From Microbacterium amylolyticum (GTDB lineage: Bacteria; Actinomycetota; Actinomycetes; Actinomycetales; Microbacteriaceae): 64,000 nucleotides of DNA. Both the position numbers and the translations under genes were made by a program. The DNA lies in assembly GCF_011046975.1 (NCBI RefSeq), contig NZ_CP049253.1, positions 868,001 through 932,000 on the forward strand, read 5' to 3'. Under the pieces are notes generated by a model. The model saw nothing but the letters and a program-made list of their open reading frames with translations, was not told the DNA's origin and did not search any database. This document shows positions 17,986 to 26,171 of this stretch, piece by piece. Position 1 is the stretch's first letter. Every line of letters begins with the position of its first letter.

Positions 17986-19172
17986 GCCTCATCGCAACAA
18001 CGGCGAAGGCGCCTGATGCGCAGGCCATCACCCCGCGTTCTCTGACACGGGGCGTTTTGGCGTGGGTGCTGATCATTGTCGCCATCATCGGCGCCGGAAT
18101 CATCGCGGTTGCTCTCGAACGCAATTGGTCCGCGCCGGACCCCCTCGCCGCCGACAGCCCGCGCTACGACGGCGCGCTCGCGATCGTGACGCTGCTCGAA
18201 GAAGACGGAGTCGCCGTGGATGTCGTCGGTTCGCGGGCGGATGCTGAGGCTGATCTGACGCCGGAGTCAACACTGGTCATCACCGACACGCGGAAGCTCG
18301 TGCCGGACGACCTCGCCTCTCTCACGGAGAAGGCCGGCCACACGGTTCTCCTCGACACCGATTTCGCTGGTGCCGACGCCTTCTTCCCCGGAATCGGCTT
18401 CGGCGGGCACGGTCAGGGCCCTGTTTCGCCCGAGTGTGTTCTCTCCGCCGCGGAGGCTGCCGGTGACATCTCCCCCGGCGCGGCATACGCTTTGCCCGAG
18501 ACCGACGATGTCATGGCGTGTTATCCCGTTGGCGAGGGGTTCGCGCTGCTACAGACGCCGGTGACGACGGAATCGACCGTCACGGTGTTCGATGCTCGCG
18601 CGATCATCGCCAACGATTCTCTCGCCGAACACGGCCATGCCGCGCTTGCGCTCGACATCCTCGGCGACACGGATCACCTCGTCTGGTACACCCCGTCGGC
18701 GGCGGACGCCCGCGGACAAAACCCCGCGTCGCTGACAGACCTCGCGCCCACCTGGGTGACGCCGCTCATCGTTCTCTCGCTGCTCTCGGCCGGCGCCGCC
18801 GCGCTGTGGCGAGGGCGCCGCTTCGGGCCGCTCGTGGCCGAGAATCTCCCGGTCACGGTGCGTGCGAACGAAACACTCGAGGGACGAGCGCGCCTGTACC
18901 GGGCGGCGAACGACACCGCCCACGCGGCGGATGCGCTTCGCCGCGGCGCGATCGACAGAATCCGTCGCAGACTGGCTCTTCCCCCGAGCGCATCCCCCCA
19001 GGACATCGCGATGAGCGCCGCGGACCTCACCGAGCGTAGCGCGCCCGCGATTCACGACATTCTCACGACCATTCCGCACGATGACGCCGCCTTTGCCGCC
19101 TTCGCCGAGGGGCTCAGAGCCCTCGAAGACGATCTCACCTCGACCGACCTTTGGGAAGGACGCCACCCATGA
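17982..19172 (+). CDS. DUF4350 membrane protein
   Basis: 396 residues. Membrane segment 1 is near residues 28-48 (WVLIIVAIIGAGIIAVAL) and segment 2 near 265-282 (PLIVLSLLSAGAAALW). Between them is a soluble domain with the DUF4350 pattern (SPRYDGALAIVTLLEEDGV, LVITDTRKLVPDDLA, LLDTDFAGADAF). The C-terminal ~115 residues are cytoplasmic and helical. It corresponds to Rv3691, next to MoxR as there. Coupled by ATGA at both ends. Confidence 0.85.
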   Translation: MSLIATTAKAPDAQAITPRSLTRGVLAWVLIIVAIIGAGIIAVALERNWSAPDPLAADSPRYDGALAIVTLLEEDGVAVDVVGSRADAEADLTPESTLVITDTRKLVPDDLASLTEKAGHTVLLDTDFAGADAFFPGIGFGGHGQGPVSPECVLSAAEAAGDISPGAAYALPETDDVMACYPVGEGFALLQTPVTTESTVTVFDARAIIANDSLAEHGHAALALDILGDTDHLVWYTPSAADARGQNPASLTDLAPTWVTPLIVLSLLSAGAAALWRGRRFGPLVAENLPVTVRANETLEGRARLYRAANDTAHAADALRRGAIDRIRRRLALPPSASPQDIAMSAADLTERSAPAIHDILTTIPHDDAAFAAFAEGLRALEDDLTSTDLWEGRHP

Positions 19173-20143
19173 CCGAGCAGGAGACACCTGTGACCGATGC
19201 CGACGACCTGCGCGAGGTGATCGCGCGCGTGCGGACAGAAGTGGGCAAGGCCGTTATCGGACAAGACGGAGCCGTCACCGGCCTGCTCATTGCCCTCCTG
19301 GCGCGCGGCCATGCCCTTCTCGAGGGCGTTCCGGGCGTTGCCAAGACCCTCCTCGTTCGTTCCTTTAGCCGTGCAACAGGGCTCGATACGAAGCGTGTGC
19401 AGTTCACCCCCGACCTCATGCCGGGCGATGTGTCTGGATCTCTCGTGTATGACGCGAAGACCGGTGAGTTCGAATTCCGAGAGGGCCCCGTTTTCACGAA
19501 CATCCTCCTCGCCGATGAGGTCAACCGCACCCCGCCAAAAACACAGTCGGCGCTTCTTGAGGCCATGGAGGAACGCCAGGTTTCGAGCGACGGCGTCACG
19601 CGCCCCCTTCCGGAGCCGTTCCTCGTTGCAGCAACGCAGAACCCGATCGAACACGAGGGTACGTACACACTGCCGGAGGCACAGCTCGACCGCTTCCTGC
19701 TGAAGCTGATGATCCGCATGCCGGAGCGCGATGCCGAGGTCAACATTCTTCGTCGCCATGCTGACGGTTTCTCCCCGCGCGTCCTCGAGGGCGTTTCTGC
19801 CGTTGTCACGGCCGATGAGATTCTCCGGGCACAGCAGTCGGTTGATGCTGTCGAGGCAACCGACGATGTGCTCGCGTACATCGTCGATCTCGCGAGGGCA
19901 ACACGCGAATCCGCGAGCGTTCAGGTGGGCGCCAGCCCGCGCGCGGCAACGGCCCTCCTCGCCGCGTCGAAGGCGTGGGCGTGGCTCGGCGGCTACCCCG
20001 CGATTACGCCCGATCACATCCAGGCGATGCTCACGCCTGTGTGGCGCCACCGCATCCAGTTGCGTCCGGATGCCGAAATCGAGGGCGTCTCGGTGGACAA
20101 GACGCTCGCGTCCGTCGTGCGGACAACGCCCGTCCCCCGCTGA
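19169..20143 (+). CDS. MoxR-family AAA+ ATPase
   Basis: 324 residues. Walker A is GVPGVAKT (near residue 61), followed by QFTPDLMPGDVSGS, Walker B LLADEVNRTPPKTQSALLEA, and the sensor region AATQNPIEHEGTYTLPEAQL. This is a complete MoxR (RavA-like) ATPase, predicted to act as a chaperone for assembly of envelope or VWA-type proteins. The start ATG overlaps the previous stop (ATGA, 19169-19172). The adjacent DUF58 gene is its classic partner. It corresponds to Rv3692. Confidence 0.93.
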   Translation: MTEQETPVTDADDLREVIARVRTEVGKAVIGQDGAVTGLLIALLARGHALLEGVPGVAKTLLVRSFSRATGLDTKRVQFTPDLMPGDVSGSLVYDAKTGEFEFREGPVFTNILLADEVNRTPPKTQSALLEAMEERQVSSDGVTRPLPEPFLVAATQNPIEHEGTYTLPEAQLDRFLLKLMIRMPERDAEVNILRRHADGFSPRVLEGVSAVVTADEILRAQQSVDAVEATDDVLAYIVDLARATRESASVQVGASPRAATALLAASKAWAWLGGYPAITPDHIQAMLTPVWRHRIQLRPDAEIEGVSVDKTLASVVRTTPVPR

Positions 20144-20146
20144 CAG

Positions 20147-21460
20147 ATGTTCGTCACCGGTCGCTTCCCCCTGCTCGTCGCGGCAGGCGCTCTCCCGCTC
20201 GTGCTCCTCCCCGCAGCGGGCTTCAGCGCCTGGGCAGTTCTCGCGGCGTGGATTGTGGTGTGCGCCGCCGCCGTCGCAGTCGACGTCGCGGCGGCGGCAT
20301 CTCCTGGTGCACTGCGGATTTCACGCGATGTGCCGGCACGAACCAAGCTCGGCGAGCGGACCGTGACCCGCGTGCAGATCATCAACGGTGGTCACCGGCG
20401 GGCGCACCTCACGGCACGCGACGCCTGGCAACCGACGGCCGGCGCGCCGAGCGACCGGTTGTCGGCGACGATTCCCTCGCGCGAGTCGCGCGTTTTCGAG
20501 GTCCCGTTGCTCCCCCGCCGCCGCGGCGAACTCCGCAGTGAGTTCATGACCGTTCGCCTGCGCGGGCCGCTCGGATTCGCCGGGCGCCAGGCCAGTCTCG
20601 CGGCGCCGGGAGCGATCAGGGTGCTGCCACCGTTTCGAGCGAGACGCCACCTGGCCAGCCGCGTGCAACGCCTTCGTGAGCTCGACGGTTCGACAAGCCT
20701 TCAGGTGCGTGGGCAGGGAACCGAATTCGATTCCCTCCGTGAATACATCCGCGGCGATGATGTGCGATCGATCGACTGGCGGGCGACGGCACGCGCGGGA
20801 ACGACGATGCTGCGCACGTGGCGTCCCGAACGCGACCGGCACGTGACGATCGTCATTGACACGGGACGAACAGCAGCGGCGCGCGTCGATGACGAAACGC
20901 GACTGGATGCGAGTTTCGAAGCCGCCATGCTCCTCGCCGCCCTCGCCAATCGTGCTGGTGACCACGTTCACCTCCTCGCCTACGACCGCGTCACGCGAGC
21001 GCGCGTCACGGGCGTCGACGGGAACCGCCTCTTGCCCGACATCGCAGACGAGCTGGCGCCCGTTGAAGCCCAGCTGATCGATACCGGCTGGGACGGCGCG
21101 TTCTCTGCAGCGCAGCGGCTTGCTAGACGGCCCAGCCTCATCGTCGTTCTGACGGCCCAAGAGTCAATCGCTTCCTCTCGGCGCTTCCTCTCGGCGCTTG
21201 CGAGTTTGCCGAGCGCCGGAACGACTGTTCTCGTCGGCACCGTGACGGACACCACGATTGCCCCCTCTCCGCTCGACAGCGCGGCGGGTGTTTCCGAGCT
21301 GTTCCACGCGGCGGCCGCCGAGCAGACGGCGCAGGAAGCAGAGGCTGTTGCACGGGCGATCTCCCGCGCCGGCGCGGAAGCGATCGCCGATTCCGCGGAG
21401 TCTCTGCCGCCGCGTATCGCAGATCGGTATCTGGCGCTGAAGAAAGCCGGGCGGCTGTAG
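20147..21460 (+). CDS. DUF58 family protein, MoxR partner
   Basis: 437 residues. Two membrane segments at the N-terminus (LLVAAGALPLVLLPAAGF, WAVLAAWIVVCAAAVAV) are followed by a large cytoplasmic region. The DUF58 signature is clear (RGDDVRSIDWRATAR around residues 205-220), and a VWA-like part begins at VTIVIDTGRT. DUF58 proteins pair with MoxR ATPases in a conserved module. It lies 3 bases after moxR, so it is in the same operon, and corresponds to Rv3693. It is the last gene before the fur-katA unit. Confidence 0.92.
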   Translation: MFVTGRFPLLVAAGALPLVLLPAAGFSAWAVLAAWIVVCAAAVAVDVAAAASPGALRISRDVPARTKLGERTVTRVQIINGGHRRAHLTARDAWQPTAGAPSDRLSATIPSRESRVFEVPLLPRRRGELRSEFMTVRLRGPLGFAGRQASLAAPGAIRVLPPFRARRHLASRVQRLRELDGSTSLQVRGQGTEFDSLREYIRGDDVRSIDWRATARAGTTMLRTWRPERDRHVTIVIDTGRTAAARVDDETRLDASFEAAMLLAALANRAGDHVHLLAYDRVTRARVTGVDGNRLLPDIADELAPVEAQLIDTGWDGAFSAAQRLARRPSLIVVLTAQESIASSRRFLSALASLPSAGTTVLVGTVTDTTIAPSPLDSAAGVSELFHAAAAEQTAQEAEAVARAISRAGAEAIADSAESLPPRIADRYLALKKAGRL

Positions 21461-21480
21461 GGCTCTCTTCGTTTTTATTC

Positions 21481-21502
21481 ATGATTCGCTTTTACGAATC
21501 AT
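21481..21502. promoter_or_regulatory. Palindromic operator upstream of the Fur-family gene
   Basis: ATGATTCG (21481-21488) and CGAATCAT (21495-21502) form an 8-bp perfect inverted repeat with a 6-base CTTTTA spacer, AT-rich against a GC-rich background. It overlaps the likely -35 region of the fur-katA promoter. A Fur/PerR-type dimer site controlling its own operon is the simplest reading; binding is inferred. Confidence 0.7.
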
Positions 21503-21519
21503 TCAGAACAAGGTAGGGT
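21491..21519 (+). promoter_or_regulatory. Predicted fur-katA promoter
   Basis: TTTACG (21491-21496) and TAGGGT (21514-21519) are spaced by 17 bases. Transcription would start about 7-9 bases later, at or next to the ATG at 21528, so the mRNA is probably leaderless. The -35 element lies inside the palindrome, where a bound repressor would block it. Confidence 0.5.
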
Positions 21520-21527
21520 TGTCATCG

Positions 21528-21971
21528 ATGACAACCTCAACCGTGACCCCGAGCGCCGCTGACGCCCTGCGTCGCGCTGGTCTGCGCGTCACAGCACAGC
21601 GCGTCGCGGTGTTCGACAGTCTCGCCAGACGACCTCATTCGTCGGCAGACGACATTCACCGCGAGGTGCAGATGACGATCCCGGGCATCGCCCTGCAGAC
21701 CGTCCACGGCATCGTCGGAGGTCTCACAACAGCGTCAATCGCGCAGCGCGTCAGCCTGCCCGGCGCGCCAAGCGCGCTCTACGAACTCGCGGCGCGCGAT
21801 AACCACCACCATGTGCAGTGCATCGTCTGCGGCCAGGTCGAAGACGTTCCGTGCGTCGTCGGCGCCGCCCCCTGTCTCGAGCCCTCCCACACCCACGGCA
21901 TGCGCGTCCTCGAGGCGAGCGTGACCTTCCGTGCCATCTGTCCCAGCTGCGAAAGGAACGGCATTGGCTGA
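21528..21971 (+). CDS. Fur/PerR-family transcriptional regulator
   Basis: 147 residues with the Fur winged helix ([20 protein letters not shown], then [20 protein letters not shown]) and the metal-binding dimerisation part. Two CxxC zinc motifs are present (CIVC near residue 103, CPSC near the C-terminus), plus the histidine cluster [10 protein letters not shown] and HTHGM. Its coupling to a catalase gene and the operator upstream point to a peroxide-sensing PerR/FurA/CatR-like repressor. ATG 21528 is preferred over a TTG at 21519 because of the -10 position. The stop lies inside katA. Confidence 0.88.
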   Translation: MTTSTVTPSAADALRRAGLRVTAQRVAVFDSLARRPHSSADDIHREVQMTIPGIALQTVHGIVGGLTTASIAQRVSLPGAPSALYELAARDNHHHVQCIVCGQVEDVPCVVGAAPCLEPSHTHGMRVLEASVTFRAICPSCERNGIG

Positions 21972-23415
21972 TATCACCTACACCACGACCCAAACGGGGA
22001 CGCCGGTCACGAGCGACGAATTCTCGCTCACAACCGGTTCCGACGGGGTCACCGCCCTGCACGACCGCTACCTCGTTGAGAAGCTCGCCTCGTTTAACCG
22101 CGAGCGCGTGCCCGAGCGCAACCCCCACGCCAAGGGTGGCGGCGCCTTCGGTACTTTCACCGTCACCGAGGACGTGTCGAAGTACACCCGCGCCGCGGTG
22201 TTCCAGCCCGGCAGCGAGGCCGAGGTTCTGCTACGTTTCTCGTCGGTTGCCGGTGAACAGGGTTCGCCCGACACCTGGCGCGATGTGCGCGGATTCGCTC
22301 TGCGCTTCTACACCTCCGAGGGCAACCTCGACGTGGTCGGCAACAACACCCCGGTGTTCTTCCTGCGCGACGCCATGAAGTTCCCCGACTTCATCCACTC
22401 GCAGAAGCGCACGGGAGCCGCTGCGCTTCGCAACGCCGACATGCAGTGGGACTTCTGGACCCTTTCGCCCGAGTCGGCCCACCAGGTCACGTATCTCATG
22501 GGTGACCGCGGCCTGTCGCAGTCGTGGCGGCACCTCAACGGTTACGGCTCGCACACCTACCAGTGGGTCAACGCCGAGGGCGAGCGATTCTGGATCCAGT
22601 ACCACTTCGTCTCGAAGCAGGGCGTTGTTCCCCTGTCCAGCGAGGACGCGGAGCGCATCGCAGGCGAGGACGCCGATTACTACCGTCGCGACCTGTTCGA
22701 GGCCATCGAGCGCGGTGAGAACCCCACGTGGGAGGTTCACGTGCAGGTCATGCCGTACGAAGACGCAAAGACCTACCGGTTCAACCCGTTTGATATGACC
22801 AAGGTCTGGCCCTTCGCGGACTACCCCCGCATCAAGGTCGGTGAGTTCACGCTCAACCGCAACCCGCAGAACTTCTTTGCCGAGATCGAGCAGGCTGCCT
22901 TCTCGCCCGGGAACCAGGTTCCCGGCACGGGCATCTCGCCCGACAAGATGCTCATGGCCCGCGTGTTCTCGTACCCCGATGCACAGCGCTACCGCATCGG
23001 CACGAACTACAACCAGCTGCCGGTCAACCAGCCGCACGCTGCTCCCGTGTTCAACTACATGCACGAGGGCAACATGCAGTACCACTTCAACCCGGCCGGC
23101 ACGCCCGTGCACGCGACCAACTCGTTCGGCTACCCGCACGCGGACGCCGAGCGCGGAACCGAAGCGACGTGGGAAACCGATGGCGCCCTCGTGCGTAGCG
23201 CGTACACGCTGCACAGCGAAGACGACGACTTCGGCCAGGCAAGCACGCTCTACAACGACGTGTTCGACGATGGCGAGAAGGATCGCTTCCACGCGACCCT
23301 CGCCGGTCAGTACCAGGGCCTCACGGTCGACGCCGTGAAGGAACGCTTCTTCTGGTACTGGGGCCAGGTCGACGAGAAGATCGTTGCCGGCATCAAGGCA
23401 AAGCTCGGCGCATAA
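21964..23415 (+). CDS. katA: Monofunctional heme catalase
   Basis: 483 residues. It disproportionates hydrogen peroxide in the cytoplasm. Motifs: the active-site block [20 protein letters not shown] with distal histidine at about 55, the asparagine in [14 protein letters not shown], and the proximal heme-ligand block [15 protein letters not shown] with its tyrosine. Its length is that of small-subunit catalases. The start is TTG at 21964: AAAGGA at 21951-21956 is 7 bases before it, and it overlaps the regulator's stop by 8 bases, so the two are translationally coupled. A strong terminator follows. Confidence 0.94.
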   Translation: MADITYTTTQTGTPVTSDEFSLTTGSDGVTALHDRYLVEKLASFNRERVPERNPHAKGGGAFGTFTVTEDVSKYTRAAVFQPGSEAEVLLRFSSVAGEQGSPDTWRDVRGFALRFYTSEGNLDVVGNNTPVFFLRDAMKFPDFIHSQKRTGAAALRNADMQWDFWTLSPESAHQVTYLMGDRGLSQSWRHLNGYGSHTYQWVNAEGERFWIQYHFVSKQGVVPLSSEDAERIAGEDADYYRRDLFEAIERGENPTWEVHVQVMPYEDAKTYRFNPFDMTKVWPFADYPRIKVGEFTLNRNPQNFFAEIEQAAFSPGNQVPGTGISPDKMLMARVFSYPDAQRYRIGTNYNQLPVNQPHAAPVFNYMHEGNMQYHFNPAGTPVHATNSFGYPHADAERGTEATWETDGALVRSAYTLHSEDDDFGQASTLYNDVFDDGEKDRFHATLAGQYQGLTVDAVKERFFWYWGQVDEKIVAGIKAKLGA

Positions 23416-23430
23416 TCTGACGCAGAAAGA

Positions 23431-23470
23431 GGGGCGTAGCGGGGAAACACTCCCGCTACGCCCCCTTTTT
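23431..23470 (+). terminator. Intrinsic terminator of fur-katA
   Basis: A 13-bp stem (GGGGCGTAGCGGG at 23431-23443 with 23452-23464) encloses an 8-base loop and is followed by TTTTT (23466-23470). An outer repeat, CTGACGCA at 23417-23424 with TGCGTCAG at 23470-23477, could extend the structure. Confidence 0.9.
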
Positions 23471-23504
23471 GCGTCAGAGTGAATTCGGGACCGCGCGATC
23501 CGCG

Positions 23505-24500
23505 CTACCCGGCGACGAGCCGCGACGTTCCCGCCTCGAACTCGGTCAGATCGCCCGTCGCGCCGCGGCGGGAGGCTCGACGACCCCAGATGAGCATGTA
23601 GGCGAGGAAAACACCCAGCGCCACCGCTCCGATACCGATCTTGATGACATGCGGCCACTCTTGGCGCGTGACAAAGCCCTCAACGATGCCCGAGAGCGCG
23701 AGCGCGAGAATCAAACCGACGACAACAGTCGCAAGGGCGCGACCCTCGCGCGCAAGAGCAGTGCCGCGCGAAACGCGCCCCGGCGCGATCCACGCCCAGA
23801 AGATCCGGAAACCGGCGGCTCCCGCAACGAAAATCGCCGTCATCTCCAGGAGACCATGCGGCAGGATGAAGAGCAGGAAATCGTCGCCGCGGTCGTAGAA
23901 GAACATCACGGCCGCCGATATGCCGAGACCGACGGCGTTCTGCATCATCACGTAGAGCGGCCAAATGCCGGTGATACCGAACATGATGGACTGCGCCGCG
24001 ATCCACGCGTTATTCGTCCACACCATTCCCGCGAAAACCGCCTCGGGGTGATCACTGTAATAGGCAACGAAGTCTTCGTCGGCGTACTGGCGCAACTGCG
24101 TCTCGTCACCGATCGTCGCCATCAGCTGAGCATCTGATGATGCCCACCAACCGACAACCCAGGTGATCGCAATAAAGGACACCGCGACAACGAGTGTGTC
24201 CCATCGCAACCGATAGAGGGCGGCGGGGAGCTGCTCGAGGAAGAACCGCGGAAACTGCTTGGCGGCATTCTCCGGTGCACCGGTGATTCGATAGCGCGCC
24301 GCTCCGAGAACGTTCGAGAGATAGTCGCCCGCCGGAGTTCGGCCGGTTGTCGTCTTCATTTCGGCCAGATCAGCCGATCCTGCCCGATACAGACGAATGA
24401 GCTCATCGGTTTCGGGCCCCGTCAGCGTGCGTCGCTTCGCGAGGTCGTGGAGGCGATCCCACTCGGGCCGCCTCGCGTCGATCAGGGCGTCGATGTTCAC
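23505..24500 (-). CDS. SpoIIM-like stage II sporulation M family membrane protein
   Basis: 331 residues from a GTG with GGAACGG upstream. After a cytoplasmic N-terminus of ~100 residues there are about six membrane segments, including the family hallmark FILPHGLLEMTAIF with the PHG..E motif (near residue 220). This is not a sporulating organism; in actinobacteria the family (Rv3694c) sits beside moxR, DUF58 and RDD genes and is not sporulation-specific. It is divergent from the RDD gene 86 bases away, as in mycobacteria. The function is unknown, possibly in the same envelope module. Confidence 0.88.
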   Translation of the reverse strand: MNIDALIDARRPEWDRLHDLAKRRTLTGPETDELIRLYRAGSADLAEMKTTTGRTPAGDYLSNVLGAARYRITGAPENAAKQFPRFFLEQLPAALYRLRWDTLVVAVSFIAITWVVGWWASSDAQLMATIGDETQLRQYADEDFVAYYSDHPEAVFAGMVWTNNAWIAAQSIMFGITGIWPLYVMMQNAVGLGISAAVMFFYDRGDDFLLFILPHGLLEMTAIFVAGAAGFRIFWAWIAPGRVSRGTALAREGRALATVVVGLILALALSGIVEGFVTRQEWPHVIKIGIGAVALGVFLAYMLIWGRRASRRGATGDLTEFEAGTSRLVAG

Positions 24501-24586
24501 CCGTTCCACTGTACGGGACCACCGTGTCACGACGGCAGCGCATCTCGGGACGGCGCCCATCGCGCCTGGTCTGGTTGACTGGGAGC

Positions 24587-25459
24587 ATGTCCCCTTCGGC
24601 AATTGCGCGGCCAACTGGCCCGCGGGCACTCGTTGCAGACGACGAGGTCCTCACCGGCGAGGCAGTCGCACTCGACCTGCAGCCCATCGGGCTGGGGATG
24701 CGCACGCTTGGCGGTCTCATCGACATGGTGGCCGGTTGGCTCCTCTTTCTCGCTCTGCTGTGGGGAGCGGGAACGATCGCTGCGGCCGGCATCATCGACC
24801 AGGGAACGATCCAGATCCTCACGATCGTCCTTCTCGTCATGTCGTTTGTCGGCCTCCCGCTGACCGTGGAGACAATGACGCGTGGCCGCAGCCTCGGCAA
24901 GCTCGCAGCGGGCGGGAGGATCGTGCGCACCGACGGCGGCGCCATCGGATTCCGACACGCGTTTATTCGTGCGCTCGTAGGCGTTCTCGAGATTTACATG
25001 ACGTTCGGTGGCATTGCGATCCTCGTTGGAACGTTCACACCGCGCGCGCAGCGCCTCGGTGATCTCGTCGCCGGAACCTATAGCGAGCGCGTGCGCCGTC
25101 CGAAGCTCCCGCCGCCCGCTCCTGGTGTCCCCCCTGAGCTGGTGCACTGGGCGGAGATCGCCGATGTATCGCGCCTGCCGCCCCGCGTCGACTCCCGCGT
25201 CACGCGTTTCGCTACCGGGGGCGCGAAGATCGATCCCCGCATCCGCGCGCGCCTGGCCGCCGACCTGATGCACGACGTGGCGCCGTTCGTGACGCCGCTC
25301 CCGGACGCATCGCCCGAGGTCGTTCTGCAGGGCGTCGCGGCAGTACGCCGCGAACGTGATCGAACGGCTCTCGAGAACGAGAACATACGCGTTGCCCGGC
25401 TCGCGGGTGACAGCGTCGTGGTGTTCTCGTCCGAGCCGTCAGCGGAACGCGCCGTCTGA
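24587..25459 (+). CDS. RDD-family membrane protein
   Basis: 290 residues. The RDD domain (about residues 30-165) has its Arg and Asp motifs: GMRTLGGLIDMVAGW, GRSLGKLAAGGRIVR and QRLGDLVAGTYSERV, with three to four membrane segments. The C-terminal ~120 residues are soluble and unrecognised. It corresponds to Rv3695 and is divergent from the SpoIIM-like gene. RDD proteins are proposed to be small-solute or ion antiporters in some bacteria; the substrate here is unknown. Confidence 0.88.
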   Translation: MSPSAIARPTGPRALVADDEVLTGEAVALDLQPIGLGMRTLGGLIDMVAGWLLFLALLWGAGTIAAAGIIDQGTIQILTIVLLVMSFVGLPLTVETMTRGRSLGKLAAGGRIVRTDGGAIGFRHAFIRALVGVLEIYMTFGGIAILVGTFTPRAQRLGDLVAGTYSERVRRPKLPPPAPGVPPELVHWAEIADVSRLPPRVDSRVTRFATGGAKIDPRIRARLAADLMHDVAPFVTPLPDASPEVVLQGVAAVRRERDRTALENENIRVARLAGDSVVVFSSEPSAERAV

Positions 25460-25472
25460 GCTGAACGAACGC

Positions 25473-25937
25473 CTAATGCATATCGTCCGCGCCGAGCTCC
25501 CACGGTTCCCGGCCGAGGAACTCCGCCGCTCCCCCGAAGACAGCGCTCTCGATGAGGATGCGCTGGTGGTGGACATCGGTTCGATGCATCGGCAGCCCGT
25601 GCGCCTTCGACAGCCGTTCGACCGGCACCCGGTAAATGAGAATGCGGTTGTTATCGCGATCAACGAGCCAGCGCGGCGTTCCGCTCTCCCCCTCGTGCAG
25701 GGGCATACTGGCGATCTCGAACCGGATGTCTTTCAGGTCTGGCCAGGCACCACGCAGAAAAGATGACGCCGCACCAACGGTCATCTCGAAACGGTCGTAG
25801 CGGGATCCGATGGCAGGAATCGGTGGTTTGGTCAGGGCGCTCCGCCCTGCGCGCCCGTGTCGACCGTGCCGGTTCGGCGACGGACGAGACACCTTCGGAA
25901 CCTGCTCGTCGCGGCGTGCGCGATCCCACCACTTCAT
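25473..25937 (-). CDS. Rv3259-like protein of the zincin-like metallopeptidase family
   Basis: 154 residues. An unusual basic stretch (about residues 8-40) precedes a core resembling Rv3259: RYDRFEMTVGAASSFLRG, DLKDIRFEIASMP, DNNRILIYRVPVERLSKA, then LIESAVFGGAAEFLGREP. This family is annotated as metallopeptidase-like, but the segment where HExxH would stand reads ILIESAVFGGAAEF, so the zinc site is missing and catalysis is unlikely. Like Rv3259 it is divergent from a DUF3499 gene, 22 bases away. The comparison is from memory of the family and needs an alignment. Confidence 0.65.
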   Translation of the reverse strand: MKWWDRARRDEQVPKVSRPSPNRHGRHGRAGRSALTKPPIPAIGSRYDRFEMTVGAASSFLRGAWPDLKDIRFEIASMPLHEGESGTPRWLVDRDNNRILIYRVPVERLSKAHGLPMHRTDVHHQRILIESAVFGGAAEFLGREPWELGADDMH

Positions 25938-25959
25938 ATAACCAGCTTAGAGTCTGAGG

Positions 25960-26163
25960 ATGGACGATCGCCGCTGTTCGAAGGTTGGGTGCCAGCGCCC
26001 CGCTGTTTCCACCATGACTTTCGACTACGACGATCGTTTGGCGGCGCTCGGTCCTCTCGGCGGCGGAAACGATCCGCATGCGCACGACCTCTGCCACTCG
26101 CACACCGATCAACTCTCGGTGCCGCGTGGATGGACGGTTCTCCGGCATGAGAGCTTTCGCTAG
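25960..26163 (+). CDS. DUF3499 small zinc-binding-like protein
   Basis: 67 residues. CSKVGCQRPAVSTMTFDYDD and HAHDLCHSHTDQLSVPRGW match the DUF3499 core, with two cysteines at the start and a Cys/His cluster that could bind a metal. Family members often carry a further variable tail; this one stops right after the core. It is divergent from the Rv3259-like gene. The function is unknown. Confidence 0.85.
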   Translation: MDDRRCSKVGCQRPAVSTMTFDYDDRLAALGPLGGGNDPHAHDLCHSHTDQLSVPRGWTVLRHESFR

Positions 26164-26171
26164 CGCGCCGC

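Noticed and set aside
22231..23658. Minus-strand frame of 475 codons opposite katA
   Set aside because: It is the shadow of the catalase gene; its composition follows the catalase codons and it has no recognisable domain.
23505..24500. Sporulation gene
   Set aside because: The family name is historical; the gene sits in the MoxR-DUF58-RDD neighbourhood shared with non-sporulating actinobacteria.
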